From NCBI RefSeq assembly GCF_036785885.1, contig NC_092326.1, positions 41,316,287 to 41,380,286 of the forward strand: a stretch of DNA of 64,000 bases, read 5' to 3'. Below, piece after piece: positions 35,335 to 46,462 of the stretch. The position numbers and the translations under genes are program-made. The stretch comes from Coffea arabica. Taxonomy: Eukaryota > Streptophyta > Magnoliopsida > Gentianales > Rubiaceae. Each line of letters begins with the position of its first letter. Positions within the stretch are counted from its first letter, which is position 1. The notes under the pieces are model-generated. The model was not told where the DNA came from. It did not search any database and saw only the letters and a program-made list of their open reading frames with translations.

Positions 35335-38300
35335 TGTGAGGCCCCAGTCCGTTCTACGTTGAGATATTCATTAGCTGGGCGGTAACGTCTGATTTTAGGA
35401 GTATTTCGAAAACCCTATGTAGGGATTAAGATTTAAAGCCCTACTATCCAATTATTCCATAATAAGTGCAAGTGAGCCTAGAAAGTAGGGTTTCACTCTT
35501 TGGTTTCAGGATTGGAGCAAAATTAGGGTTTTTGCAATTTTCGCCGGATGAAATTTTGGTACGGAAAAAGGATCAAATTTGGTGATTAAAAGTGACTTTT
35601 AAGTGAGAAATAATATGTGATTAGGAGCAATAAGATAAGGTTAGTGAATAGGAAGTCAAAACCCTAGTACGTGTGTTTTAAGAAAAAACGGCGCGAACCG
35701 GCGGGTCCCGCGCATTACCGATTGAACGCACCAATTGACCACCACTTACTTGCTATACAAGTTTACCATTAATGGAACAAAATATCTTCCCCCTCTTAGC
35801 TTCTTATTGGCCGAAAATTAGAGGTTAGAAATGCAACAAGAGAGAGAAAAATTTGTGGTCAAGGTTAGTCCAAGTGTTGAAAGAATTTGTGGTCACAATT
35901 AAGCCTTGATCATCTTACCTTCCTATAAGACAACTTGAGCCTTTTCTCCCTCATTCTTTCTTGCTAAGTGCCGAGCTCAAGGGGAGAGAAAAGAAGAGCA
36001 AGAACAACAAATTTTCCTTCTTGATTTGCTTCAATTAAGTTAGAAATCCAAATCTAAACCGATTAAACTCACCTTTGAGTGTCTAAGTAGTGAAGTGTTG
36101 GAGAGTTTTTGGAAAGGAAAGCTAGGAGGACACTTGGTGGACACCAATCAAGGTGAGGATGCTGATTTCCCTAAATTTTACCTTCAATCTTGTGTAAATT
36201 AGCTTGGTAACTTCAAATCGGTGGTGAATAATGGATGCAATCATGATTTGAGGGTTTTTCCCTTTTGGTTTTATGAACTAGGGCTTGCTGAATTGCTGCC
36301 CAACTTAGAGTGTGTATGATATATGTGCAACTAAAGTTATATAAGGTTGTTTAGTGGTGATTAGAACCAGAAATTTGAGGAAATTACACTTAGAGCTAAG
36401 AATTCCAGATTTCTGGAAAATTTCCCAAGCATTCTGTCCGAAATTGTACCTATATGATAGAGGCCGAATTGGCCTTTGGTCAAAGAAGGAAAGTTGTAGA
36501 GAATGGTATTTTATGTGTGCCTATAAAATTTCAGCTCAATCGGAGCAACGTAGCTCGTGAAAAGTCCAAAATACCCTTACTGTTTTAAGTATTTCCCAGC
36601 AGTCCGTTTCTTCAGTTCAGTCCAGTTTATCACGATTTTTGACCAGGATCCATTCTGATTTAGCTCTGGGCCAAAACATAAAAGTTGTAGTGTTCTGAAG
36701 TAGCTTTAAAATGCCTCAAAGAAAACCTGATTCGGACTTGTGTACACTGAGTTATGTCCATTACAGTGTTCTGCGTTTAAACAACCGACGAATTGGTTTC
36801 TGGTTTAGTAATTCGAGAATTTGACTAAGTTACATTAGAAACTGGATTACGTGATCTTCATGAATGTTGTAGATCTGTGTCTTAGCTTCGAAACGGCGTA
36901 GGTTTTGTTTTAATCCGATAAGCGTAGCCTTGGATATGGTATTACCGCATTTGTACGTCAAATCTGTCTTGTGCTAAGTTGAATTTCTGCACTTGTAATT
37001 GTTGTGAATCTTGTTTTTATGATGTTGTGAGCCTATGGAACGGCTCTTGGCTTGAATTGTTTTATGTGTGATGTTGGATTGTGGTTGAAGAAAAATAATG
37101 AAGCCTAAATGGCTGGAAATTAGGTAAACACAAAGGGCATGCTGCCCGACTTTACGCTCGAGGACCTTTGCTACTTTGGTTATCGAGGGTTATACGTTAG
37201 TTCTTGGCCAAAACATCAAAGTTTTAGCCTTACGTCTCAGCTTTCTAACGCCTCTGGAATTTCTTGATTTCGATTTTTGAGCCGTGAGTTACGGCCTTGC
37301 AAACAGGGCCTGTTTGGTAACCCACCATGAAACGGCTGGCACTATTTCGTGCCTTTTGACCTATATCTATTGAGATCTAGGTTAAGGTGTCTTCACGAAA
37401 ATTGTAGCCCTTTCTCATAGCTTCGAAACGGTGTCTCGTTCACCTTGATCCGATATTCCTAGCCTAACTTTTGACCAAAACGGTTTGAGATGGCCGATTT
37501 GGCCGTCCCGTTTGCCGTTCCGCGCGCGCGCGTGTGCCCCTTTTTGCCGTTTTCGCACTTGCGCGTGCCAATTTTGCCGTTTTGCTTGTTTTATGTATGT
37601 TAGTAGCCGTTTGTGATATATTGTGACACAATCTTCGATTTCAGACGGTGGTGAACTAGGCAGAGCCGGTGGGGCCCACTACTAGCCAATAAACGAAGTG
37701 CTTTCCGCTTTTGTACTACTTTTGTGTTTTGGGTAAGTACTCAGGCCGCTTTTGTATGTTAGTTGCTTATGTGTTTCGATATGTATGAAGAGGGTACTTA
37801 GACGAGGGTGTACTTTATCGCACTCGCTCTAAACCCTAATTTGCACACATATTTGTACATGGCTTATGTATATGAGCAATTTTGGAACTAAAACCCTTGA
37901 ACTAGTGGCTCGGGGTGACTTTTGAATAATTTTGTGAATTTTGTGAGTTTGAGGTTGAACTCAATACCTAGATGGACTATTCGAGCCGGTTAGGGCTTGG
38001 TCGAAGTCAGTCCAACTTGGTTTGAGGTCACCAAGTTTGTGAACCCGGTTCGCTGAGTATGTGAACCAATTTTGTGACCCGAGCTTGTGACTCAAGCTCA
38101 AGTTTGTGATTTCGTTCGCCTGGGCAAGTTTGTGAGGTGACTGGCCAGTGAGGGTGATAAGGTGTTCGGTGGGTGTACAAGTGGAGTTCTACGGACCGTG
38201 TTTGTGGTCGACGGAGTGTCGACAGGAGGTCACGCATGGCACCCGACTTGGCTTTGGAGCCACCTGTATCCTTATTATGTGATATTACTTTTTCTGCTTT

Positions 38301-38747
38301 TGCTTTACTCTTGCTGTGGAACTACTGTTACGTGTAATTTACGCTTTCGCCCCTGTTTACTTACTAAGCACATAACTTACCCCGTTCCTTTTGTTTTCCT
38401 TAGCAGGGGCCGACGCGGGGACTTTTGGCACATACACTAGTATAGTATAGTTAGATTTGCTTGTAATAGCGGACAATTAGAATGTTTGTTTTTATTGTGG
38501 TGATTTGTATAAGGACCCTCCTTAGGGTCTACCTTTTGGTTTTGGTGGTAATTATAAGGATGTAATAGTTTGAGTAGGTACTTTTGGAGAATGTAATTAT
38601 AACTCTTTTGGGATTGTATATAGTGTGTAAGGTACACTTTTGGATTCTCTGGCTCTTATCGTTTTAAGTTTTGAGCCCTGGCGCGAGCTAGGCAGGCGGC
38701 CCGCCGATACCCTTGGGCTCGCCCTTGGGAGAAGTGGGGTCGTCACA
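35335..38747 (+). repeat. Third LTR of the gag-only Gypsy element
   Basis: 3413 bp, ends in GTCACA and is followed by the CAATT target duplication. Beyond it the host spacer resumes exactly where it broke off at 23933. Confidence 0.95.
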
Positions 38748-39198
38748 CAATTGGTGGACGAGATCGCTGTAAAGTACAAATACACAAAGAATCAAGATTC
38801 AAGATAACTATGTTGTATAAAATGTGATTTAATAGTTTCTCTTTTCTATTTTCATAATTTGCACGAGTTCATATTTTTTCATTTTAAGTGAAAACATAAA
38901 CATGTTCTTGTTCCCAATAGGCAAGTTGTTAAAGCAAACATCTTTTCTCCGATTTATAAACGTAGACATTTCTTAAATTTTGGAAGGTCAGGCACTAATG
39001 ATCGCATATATGATTATGACATTTGATCAAGATTGATTTTAAAAAGCTATCAAATTTATTTATCAATTTGTAGACACCAATTAAATCTCTTTCTTTATTT
39101 TCGTCTAAATTAACTTCAAGAAACTTTATTGTTTTTCAATGAATAATATCCACAATATTCAGGTGCAACTGGCTGATTGCCAATCAAGGCAAATTTCT
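38748..39198. other. Host spacer resumed after the Gypsy insertion
   Basis: Collinear with 17787-18205 of the array, so it belongs to the upstream region of copy 5 and the 3' spacer of copy 6. No gene. Confidence 0.75.
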
Positions 39199-40272
39199 AA
39201 AAATAATGGTAAAAAAGGTATTTGTTGGGTTCTATCATATCCGCCACATATTGTAGCATCGCTGTACACGAGGACCGCATATCTCGTGTATGGCGACTGG
39301 CTAAATTTTCTTTTTTTCTTAAATTGTTTTAAACCAACACATGTGCTGTGACATATATATATATATATTTTACATTCTAGTCCCTAGGGAATAGAATGAA
39401 AAATGTCATATAAAAAAATAGGAATAATGTAGCTGCATATATCATGTGTGGTTACACGTTGATAGTTTTTTTTTTTTTTCAATTTTGAGTGCAGTTACAC
39501 TTGGAATGATTATATGATTCTTATCCAAAGAAGAAAAAGAAATTTAAAGCATCTTTACTTGGAGTAATATATCCTATGTTTTTGGTGTCCAAAGGGAAAA
39601 ACAATTGATAATTTGAAGTACTTCACTTGTAATTTATACTTGTCGTTGCAAAACTTTTCGTATATGTGTAAAATCATTACTATCGTTTGTGGTTCATAGG
39701 AGAATTATATGAAATATATCTGTTCACTATTTAATAGTACATATCATTAAAAAAAATATGAACCTAGCTAGGGACAAGCTTTTTTGGATCTATTGGAGGG
39801 AGATTTGTTGTATGAGTTTGAAGAAAGTCAAGTATTTGTGTTGCTTGAGAAATCTGAAAAACAATTGAGATTCTACCAATAAGTAAAATGCTTTTTTAAG
39901 AAGATAGTTTGTTTGCCAAACTATTGAAAAGATTGCATGGTGTTAAATGATGGGAAAACAAGTAGTCTAATTACACTGGTATAAGGCCCAGTCTAATTAC
40001 ACTGGTATAAGGCCCAGGATGTGCTAAAAGAACTCAATTGAGACTACAGTAACAATTAAAAAAATTCAAAGTCATGTGCAGCTACACTATTACTTTTTTT
40101 CAAAAAAAAAAAAAACATTGGCATTTTGCATTTCAGTCCCGAGGGACTAGAATGCTAAAAAAATTAATGTGTTTTCGCATATTTTGGTTAAAAAAATTAT
40201 GTGCAATGAGCCCAGAAAAAGAAATAGATATGGTGGAGTCCCATTTTTGTTTTTTTTTCAATATTGTTTTTG
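39199..40272. mobile_element. Terminal-inverted-repeat (MITE-like) element, copy in the copy 6 spacer
   Basis: Paralog of the block at about 18206-19238, sharing the hairpin (39259-39296), the inverted CATTCTAGTCCCTA-type arms and flanking context. It was inherited through the old tandem duplication rather than by a second transposition, because the flanks match too. It contains a local 26-bp direct duplication (39965-40016). No coding capacity is seen; ends are approximate. Confidence 0.6.
39965..40016. repeat. 26-bp tandem duplication
   Basis: Two exact copies, 39965-39990 and 39991-40016, starting GTCTAATTACACTGG; the copy 5 spacer has one. Confidence 0.9.
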
Positions 40273-40386
40273 AAAATTGCCTGTTATCCGTACCAGAAAT
40301 CCAACTCCCCATCCGGCATGCTATTTTCTCTTTTCTTAATATTTATCCCAATTTTTTATGCTCAAATTGCAATTGGAAGCAGCATT

Positions 40387-43300
40387 TGTGAAGATTCACA
40401 AAATTTATTTATTTTAAACTCCTAATTCTAGCTTATTTAATTATTTATTTGGCTAATTGTCCTAAATATTATTTTCTAATCTTTTTGGACCTAATTATAT
40501 GGATCTATAGCTGGTTATATTTTTAAAGTGACTTGTTTCAAAATTTAATTTTTGGAAACTCGTTAAGTGAAAATAGTGAAAACGCGATTGGAGTCAATAA
40601 TCGATTCGAGAATACAATAAGTTTGGAAAATTGGAGACTTGTATATTAGTCTTAAAATAGGTATTTTTATTCTTAAGTATTCAAGTATTAGTTAGTGATA
40701 TAATCGTTATAAGAATTTCTTGAAAATTTCGCTTTATCGCGCAAAAATCGGAAGTACGCGTTTTTATGTACGCGATTAATTGAGGAACTTAAAACCATTA
40801 TTTTTAGGCTATTAAGAGTGAATAATGATAGTATGAATGGAAGTGCAATAGAGGTTTAGCGCACTGGTAAAACAAACTCGAGAGGAATCAAGTACGAAAC
40901 GTGCGCGTACGCGCACTATTCCTAGTTGACTTTTGAAGCAATTTTTGGCCACAAATTTTGAAGCTTCTCACGGAAGCTTACCATTAGCACCATCTCTTCT
41001 TTTCCTTCTCCAAGCAGCCGGCCACACCAAGGGAAGAAAGAGCTAACTTTCTTCATCATTTCACTTCACTTTACTCCACCAAATCACCTCAAATTTACAT
41101 TAAACTTTGCTAAACACTTGGAGAGCAACTCAAGCTGAAAAAAAGGACTTCATTCCCACGGTTCTTGTGAGCTTTAAGAGGATCAAAATTTCTGCCTAAG
41201 TCGTCAACTAAGGTAATCAATGATCAACCTTGAAATTCTTAGTTTATGGAAGTAGTAGTGCACTTATGAGTTCATGCATGCATGTGGGTAGCTTTATTTA
41301 TGTTGAATTTTGATGTGTGGGCTCTATGAATTCCCACTATGATTGGATGGACTAATTTGATGAACTATGGTGTTATTGATGTTGGTTTAGTGCTTGTTAT
41401 ACTAGAAATGAGTGATGTTAAGGATGAAAATCCAAAGGAGGTCAAAGGGAGAATTTTTCCGATTCTGCCCCTGTGAATTCCGTGTACTTTAGTTCAAATT
41501 TTTTAGGTTCTAATGACTTGTTTCTGATGTATATGTGTAATAGAGGTTGTGTACAAAGTTTCATCAAAAAATTCATGATTTGGTTGGCCAAATGATGTGT
41601 TTTCCGAAACCAGCAAAACTGGAAATTTTTCTCGTAACTGCTCTGGCAGTGTTTTTGTTTTGGCTATAAATTTTTGCTCCGATGTCAAAATCGAGTGCTG
41701 TTTGTGGCACTGAAAACTAGACATTCTCAGCTTTCCAAAGGTGTAAAATCTACATTCTGATTCCACCTGAGTAGTCCATACCAATCGTTTAAACATGACT
41801 ATCTTGTTTCGCGTCTACACTAGGAGCTCTGTTTTGAGCAACGAATTGATGCTCAAATGTGAGCTAGTTATGGACAGATTTTAAAAATAATTTCTCCTAA
41901 GAAATTGTAGCTTTATGAATCTAGTTTTCAACGCCACCAACTACGCTCAATTCTGAGTTGAATTGAGTGATTTATGACCAGATTTCGAAACTGATTTTAT
42001 GGGAGAAAACCCTCATTTTGAGCAAATTTGTAACCAATCTTGACTTGGGACTTACTATTCGAAATTCTTGGTGTAAACCACCTACCAAATGTATCTTGGA
42101 TCCATATTAGACCTGTTTATCATAAATGAGACATGTTTTAGGCATTTTTATTGGCCAAAGGTTTGAGAAAAATAGAACTAGAGGTGCAAGGCAGTTTTGC
42201 CTTAGAGATTTGGAAACTTTGATGTTTTGTTAACCAATTTTTCGAATACTTTTTCTATGAAATTTGGTAGAGGAATAGCTATTATATGGTAGGATAATAC
42301 TACCAAATTTGGTGCCATTCCGAGACCATTTCGATGTTCAACCAATATCCCAAAGTCAGCGATTTAAATCTGGAAAATTGGTCTAACGGTCTCATTTTTC
42401 AGCAACTTTGGGCCACTATATCTTGGTGCTCAAAACTCCAATTCTTGTTCCATTTATTTTGTTTTAAAATCTTGATTGCAACTCTAATTAAGTTTCAAAT
42501 CTGAGAAGCTAGTTCAAATTCTGTGAATTTTGTCGAATTTCCAAAGTTGGCGAAAAACCAACCCCAAAACTGTCTCGCAAGCCTAAAACAGTAAGTTTGA
42601 GCCAAATTTTGAATGTCTTCCATTTGGAATCATGGAAAAGTGTATTCTAGGAACTTTTAGTACTTTGGAAGAAGTTTCAACGGTACCAAGTTTTCCAATT
42701 TTGGACTTGTAAAGAGTGAGATACGATTTTTCAAAGATTTCATATCAAAGCTGAAATTTTCGAAACTTAAGGAAATTGAGTTTTTCGAATTCTCTTTTTC
42801 CCTTCGATATCACATGATCGTTTTACACTTGAATTTAGAGATGAAAACCAGATTTCTCTTGTGCTTTAAAACCCAGCCTTTGAGTCTCGATTTACGAGTA
42901 AATAGGACTCATTTTCATGAGATTTTCTTAGATTGTACTCTAGTACAATCTTCTTCGATAATTGGGGTTTATACATGACAGTTTATTATTAAATGCCCAA
43001 GCACTCAAGAGGACCTTCAAGGGGATCTCACGGAAGACGCATAAACTATCGTTTGAACTTGCTACTTGAATCACTCGGTGAGTGTCAAGTGTGTGACAAC
43101 GTGTTAATTGCTTTTGATAAATGAAAATTTTGGAAGTGCTGAGTCGAGTGTGTACTTTATCGCACTCATTCTCATTTAAGTGAATTGTACTTGACTTTCG
43201 TGACATAAAGTGATTGAATTATTTGAAGTGAATTGTTAAGTGAATTTAAGTGAAATGTTTAAGTGCTTGTTTATGCTATGGTCGCATAAGTCGTTTGGAG

Positions 43301-44122
43301 TGAATTTCCTCAACTCTTACATGTTAAGTGGGGGACGCCCAACTCTCTCATTGGCTAACCTTGGATTCGAACCGGCATGGGTTTGGTCGGACTCCTTGGC
43401 GAACCATGAGCTCATATAAGCTTGACCTATCGAGAGGTTTTGCTTGGCATACTCATGGAGTATCGCCTCATAAAAGTATTGCGGGTCCGGTGTGGTATGT
43501 AAGGTGAAAGAGGATCGTGTAAGTGAAGTTTCTACGGACTAAACCTACCCGATTGACGGAGTGTCAACTCGTGGAGGTTCGTGATCGTGCAAGTGAAAAA
43601 TAGCTTCTGAGAGCTTCTATATCTTTGAATTGTTTCTGTTTACTTTTCTAGTTTGAATTGTCATTTATTGAAATGTTATTACTTGACTTGAAAAATTGGG
43701 ATTGTTACTTGAACAACATGCCTGCATGTGTGATCTTGGTCTCACGAACGTTTTTGCTCACCTCGTAGATTTGTTTTTCTTAACAGGGATGGATGAAGTG
43801 GAACTTGATGGAACCCTCTTTTGATGTATGCTTGTATTAGGTTTCAAATGTATTTGGCTAGACTCTTGGTTGTTGCATATTTTGGAATTGAATGTATCTT
43901 TTGGAAATCCTGATGTAAGGATTGGATAACTTATGTATCATGATCTTGTGGTGTAAGGTTGGAGAAGTTATAGAAGTTTTCCGCACTTCTTTACTTTACC
44001 TTATCGCTTTAGATACTATTGTATTAAGCTTGAATGGATATTGTACCGAGTCCTGGCGAGAGTTGGGCAGGCGTCCCGTGGATACCCTTTGGTTCGCCTT
44101 AGGGAGAAGTGGGGGCGTCACA
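40387..44122 (+). mobile_element. Solo LTR of a Del/Tekay-like Gypsy family
   Basis: 3736 bp, starting TGTGAAGATTCACA and ending GGGGGCGTCACA, flanked by the target duplication GCATT (40382-40386 and 44123-44127). No internal region is present, so it is the usual product of LTR-LTR recombination. The right end shares blocks with the gag-only element's LTR: an 18-base identity at 43150-43167 against 26407-26424, a GACGGAGTGTC block, and the last 80 bases. It is a related but distinct family, and no partner LTR remains for dating. Confidence 0.9.
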
Positions 44123-45337
44123 GCATTATCGTTACAGAAGTACTGGGTTAGAAAAGGTTTTAGAACTGAAACAAGTTTTACTCTATGCCATTGGTGTCAT
44201 TATACTTGTATTTATGATGAGTGCAGCTAGGTTATTGGTCAATTTCAGGCAGCTTTATCTAAATCCTGGATCAAAATAAAAAAAAAACATTCCAATAATT
44301 ACCTAAGGGCACAGTAATATGTCTTAATATGTGTACAATCACTAAGACTAGTAATCTCATCTGCAAAATGGAAAAAAATTCTGGGTAAATAGACATGTGA
44401 GTTTGTGTGTATGGTGCTAATTTTATTTTCAAGACCTAAAAAGGGCATGCTTATTGTTTTTTTAGTCAATGATCTGTTGTGTATATGGGTACTCTTGAAT
44501 TGTTGCTAAAGTAATTAGTTCATTCCCAATCCAGCTGATTAAGATAATATTATCTCAAAATGTAACATGTTATATATATATATATATATATATGTACATT
44601 AAATTTACATTGTCAGCATTATGAGACACTATTTCTATATTTTTCATTTTCTTCGATTAATTTTCTTTTTAAAAGCTTTCTTGAGTTTGGAGTACCATAT
44701 CAAACATTCTTCATGCTATTTTTTCTTTTTACGATTTTTAGATTATTTATAACTCCAAATCTATGACACTGTCATTTTTTACCCATGTTATTGTACACTC
44801 ATAATATTATTATGCTTAATAATTAAACTTTGATATTTCTATCTTTAAAGCAATACTATTAGTGGGAAAAATGAATATGCACATGAAAGGGCGGGAATAA
44901 CAATGGAGTTTATATCAATGGCTTAATTTGTATCATTAATCTATAGAATATCATTTGTATAAAGGAATTTGCTTATTGGATTTGTGTCATTCCATGTATT
45001 TGTTATACTGCGCCACCCGCTTAATCCTTCTCCACTACCCTCCCACCAAACTTATTTACCAACCATACCTGTGCGTTGCTCAACTTGATAGTAAATGACA
45101 AACAAGTTGTGAGAGTTCAATTATTGGGTTAACTTTGAACATATGAATGTAGATGAACAAATACTATGTTTTTCTTTGGACTAGTGACCAGAATTTTTTT
45201 GCCAAGGGGAAGTAATTCTTTGCGTAGAAGTTGTATGCATGCTTATCATTGTTATTATTTCTTATTACGTGAGAAAAAGTTCGATAATGTTGCAACCACT
45301 GATGTTGACCCAATGATAAGATGAAGGCTTCAGGTCA
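44123..45337. other. Host spacer between the solo LTR and the Copia element
   Basis: Collinear with about 19359-20590 of the copy 5 spacer, with a TA run at about 44571-44593. No gene is seen. Confidence 0.75.
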
Positions 45338-46462
45338 TGTAAGGATCGAGGACAACCTAAGAGGGGGATGAATTAGATTTTCTAAAACCAGTTAAGATAT
45401 AGGTCACTCCTTTTCAAGCCTACCATTCTTTTCTCGAAGACCACTCAATGGATCAGATTACAAGAAAGCACAGGTGTTCGTGAGATGAAGAGATGAACAG
45501 TTTATATAGTAAAGCTGTAAACGAAAATAGAGAGACAAACCAGGCTTCAAACTCAACTTGAGTTTGAACAACACTTTATATAACAAACTATTTCAAGTTG
45601 AACAATCTTGCAATCAATTTCTTGTGTACAAGGGAAGGGTCACTTCCTTCTTGCCCCAAACCACACTTGGTCAAGTAAAAAAGTTTTACAAACATTCGGA
45701 TAACCCTCACAATGCTACACTATTGAAGAAGTTGTGTCACACTTGAAAAGTTACAAGAAAATTGCAGAAGCTGAAAATACAAATGTTTCTTTTGGAGTGT
45801 TCTTACACTTGAATCACTCACGATCTGATGTAGACTTGATGTGCAAAGTTAATCTGAGGTGGTTGACTTTGTTCCTTTTATAGGAGATCAAGAAATTCTT
45901 TAATTAATGCTGTCAAGGGATAGAAGGCATCTGAAGAGTCAACTAGCCGTTGGTGCTGTCGGACGTCCGATAGTCAGTTTTTATGCGTCCGAGAGAGATC
46001 AGTAAGTTCGAGAAATTTTCTTGAACCTCTTAGGACGTCCGATCCCCTCTCACCATGCATCCGAGGGTAAGATGCAGATTTGGAGATTCCTCTTCAATTT
46101 CTTCGGACGGCCGATGTGTCCAATGTGTTGCGTCCGAAGTGCAGCAACGCTTGTCGGACGTCCGATGCTCAGGTGTTGAGCGTACGATCGTGATCAGTAA
46201 TCGTAGAAGCCCTGTTTGTCTTCTTCAAACGTCCGAGTCTGAGTTCTTCATACGTCCGAAGTTACTCAATGGATGTCGGACATCCAATACTCTCCTTTTG
46301 TGCGTCCGACATCTTTCTCAGCACTTTTCACTCTTTGTGATTTTCTTTTTGCTCTAAGTCCTCAGACCTGTTTAGTGTCATTTCTGAAAAGAGTCTTTAC
46401 AAAAAGTATTAGTAACATCCGTTTATTTTATAATGATCAAAAGATATGAATTGAGATAAACA
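45338..46462 (-). repeat. 3' LTR of the Copia element (minus orientation)
   Basis: Begins TGTAAGGATCGAGG on the plus strand. Carries a minus-strand TATA box (CTATAAAAGG, about 45874-45883). Upstream of it, at 45957-46310, is a cluster of about a dozen CGTCCG-type half and full palindromes. Confidence 0.95.

Larger units (their letters stand above)
23934..38747 (+). mobile_element. Gag-only Ty3/Gypsy-type (TR-GAG-like) LTR element in tandem: LTR-internal-LTR-internal-LTR
   Basis: 14814 bp bounded by TGTGAGG...GTCACA LTR ends and flanked by a CAATT target duplication (23929-23933 and 38748-38752). It contains three LTRs of 3413, 3412 and 3413 bp and two identical-looking internal regions of 2288 bp. 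Each internal region has a primer site for initiator Met tRNA, a small first ORF, a gag ORF and a polypurine tract, and no pol. The gag sequence and the GAGGACGAAATT plus G-rich stretch before the LTR resemble the Del/Tekay chromovirus branch. Non-autonomous gag-only elements of this shape have been described in plants as TR-GAGs. It looks whole for that class. LTRs differ at only a few sites, so it is very young. Only one target duplication surrounds the whole block, so this is one insertion with a duplicated internal part, most easily made by unequal exchange between LTRs. Confidence 0.9.

Noticed and set aside
46055-46357. 100-codon plus-strand frame in the Copia LTR, repeated at 54925-55227
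   Set aside because: It lies inside the LTR over the CGTCCG motif cluster, antisense to the element, and is explained by the repeat content.
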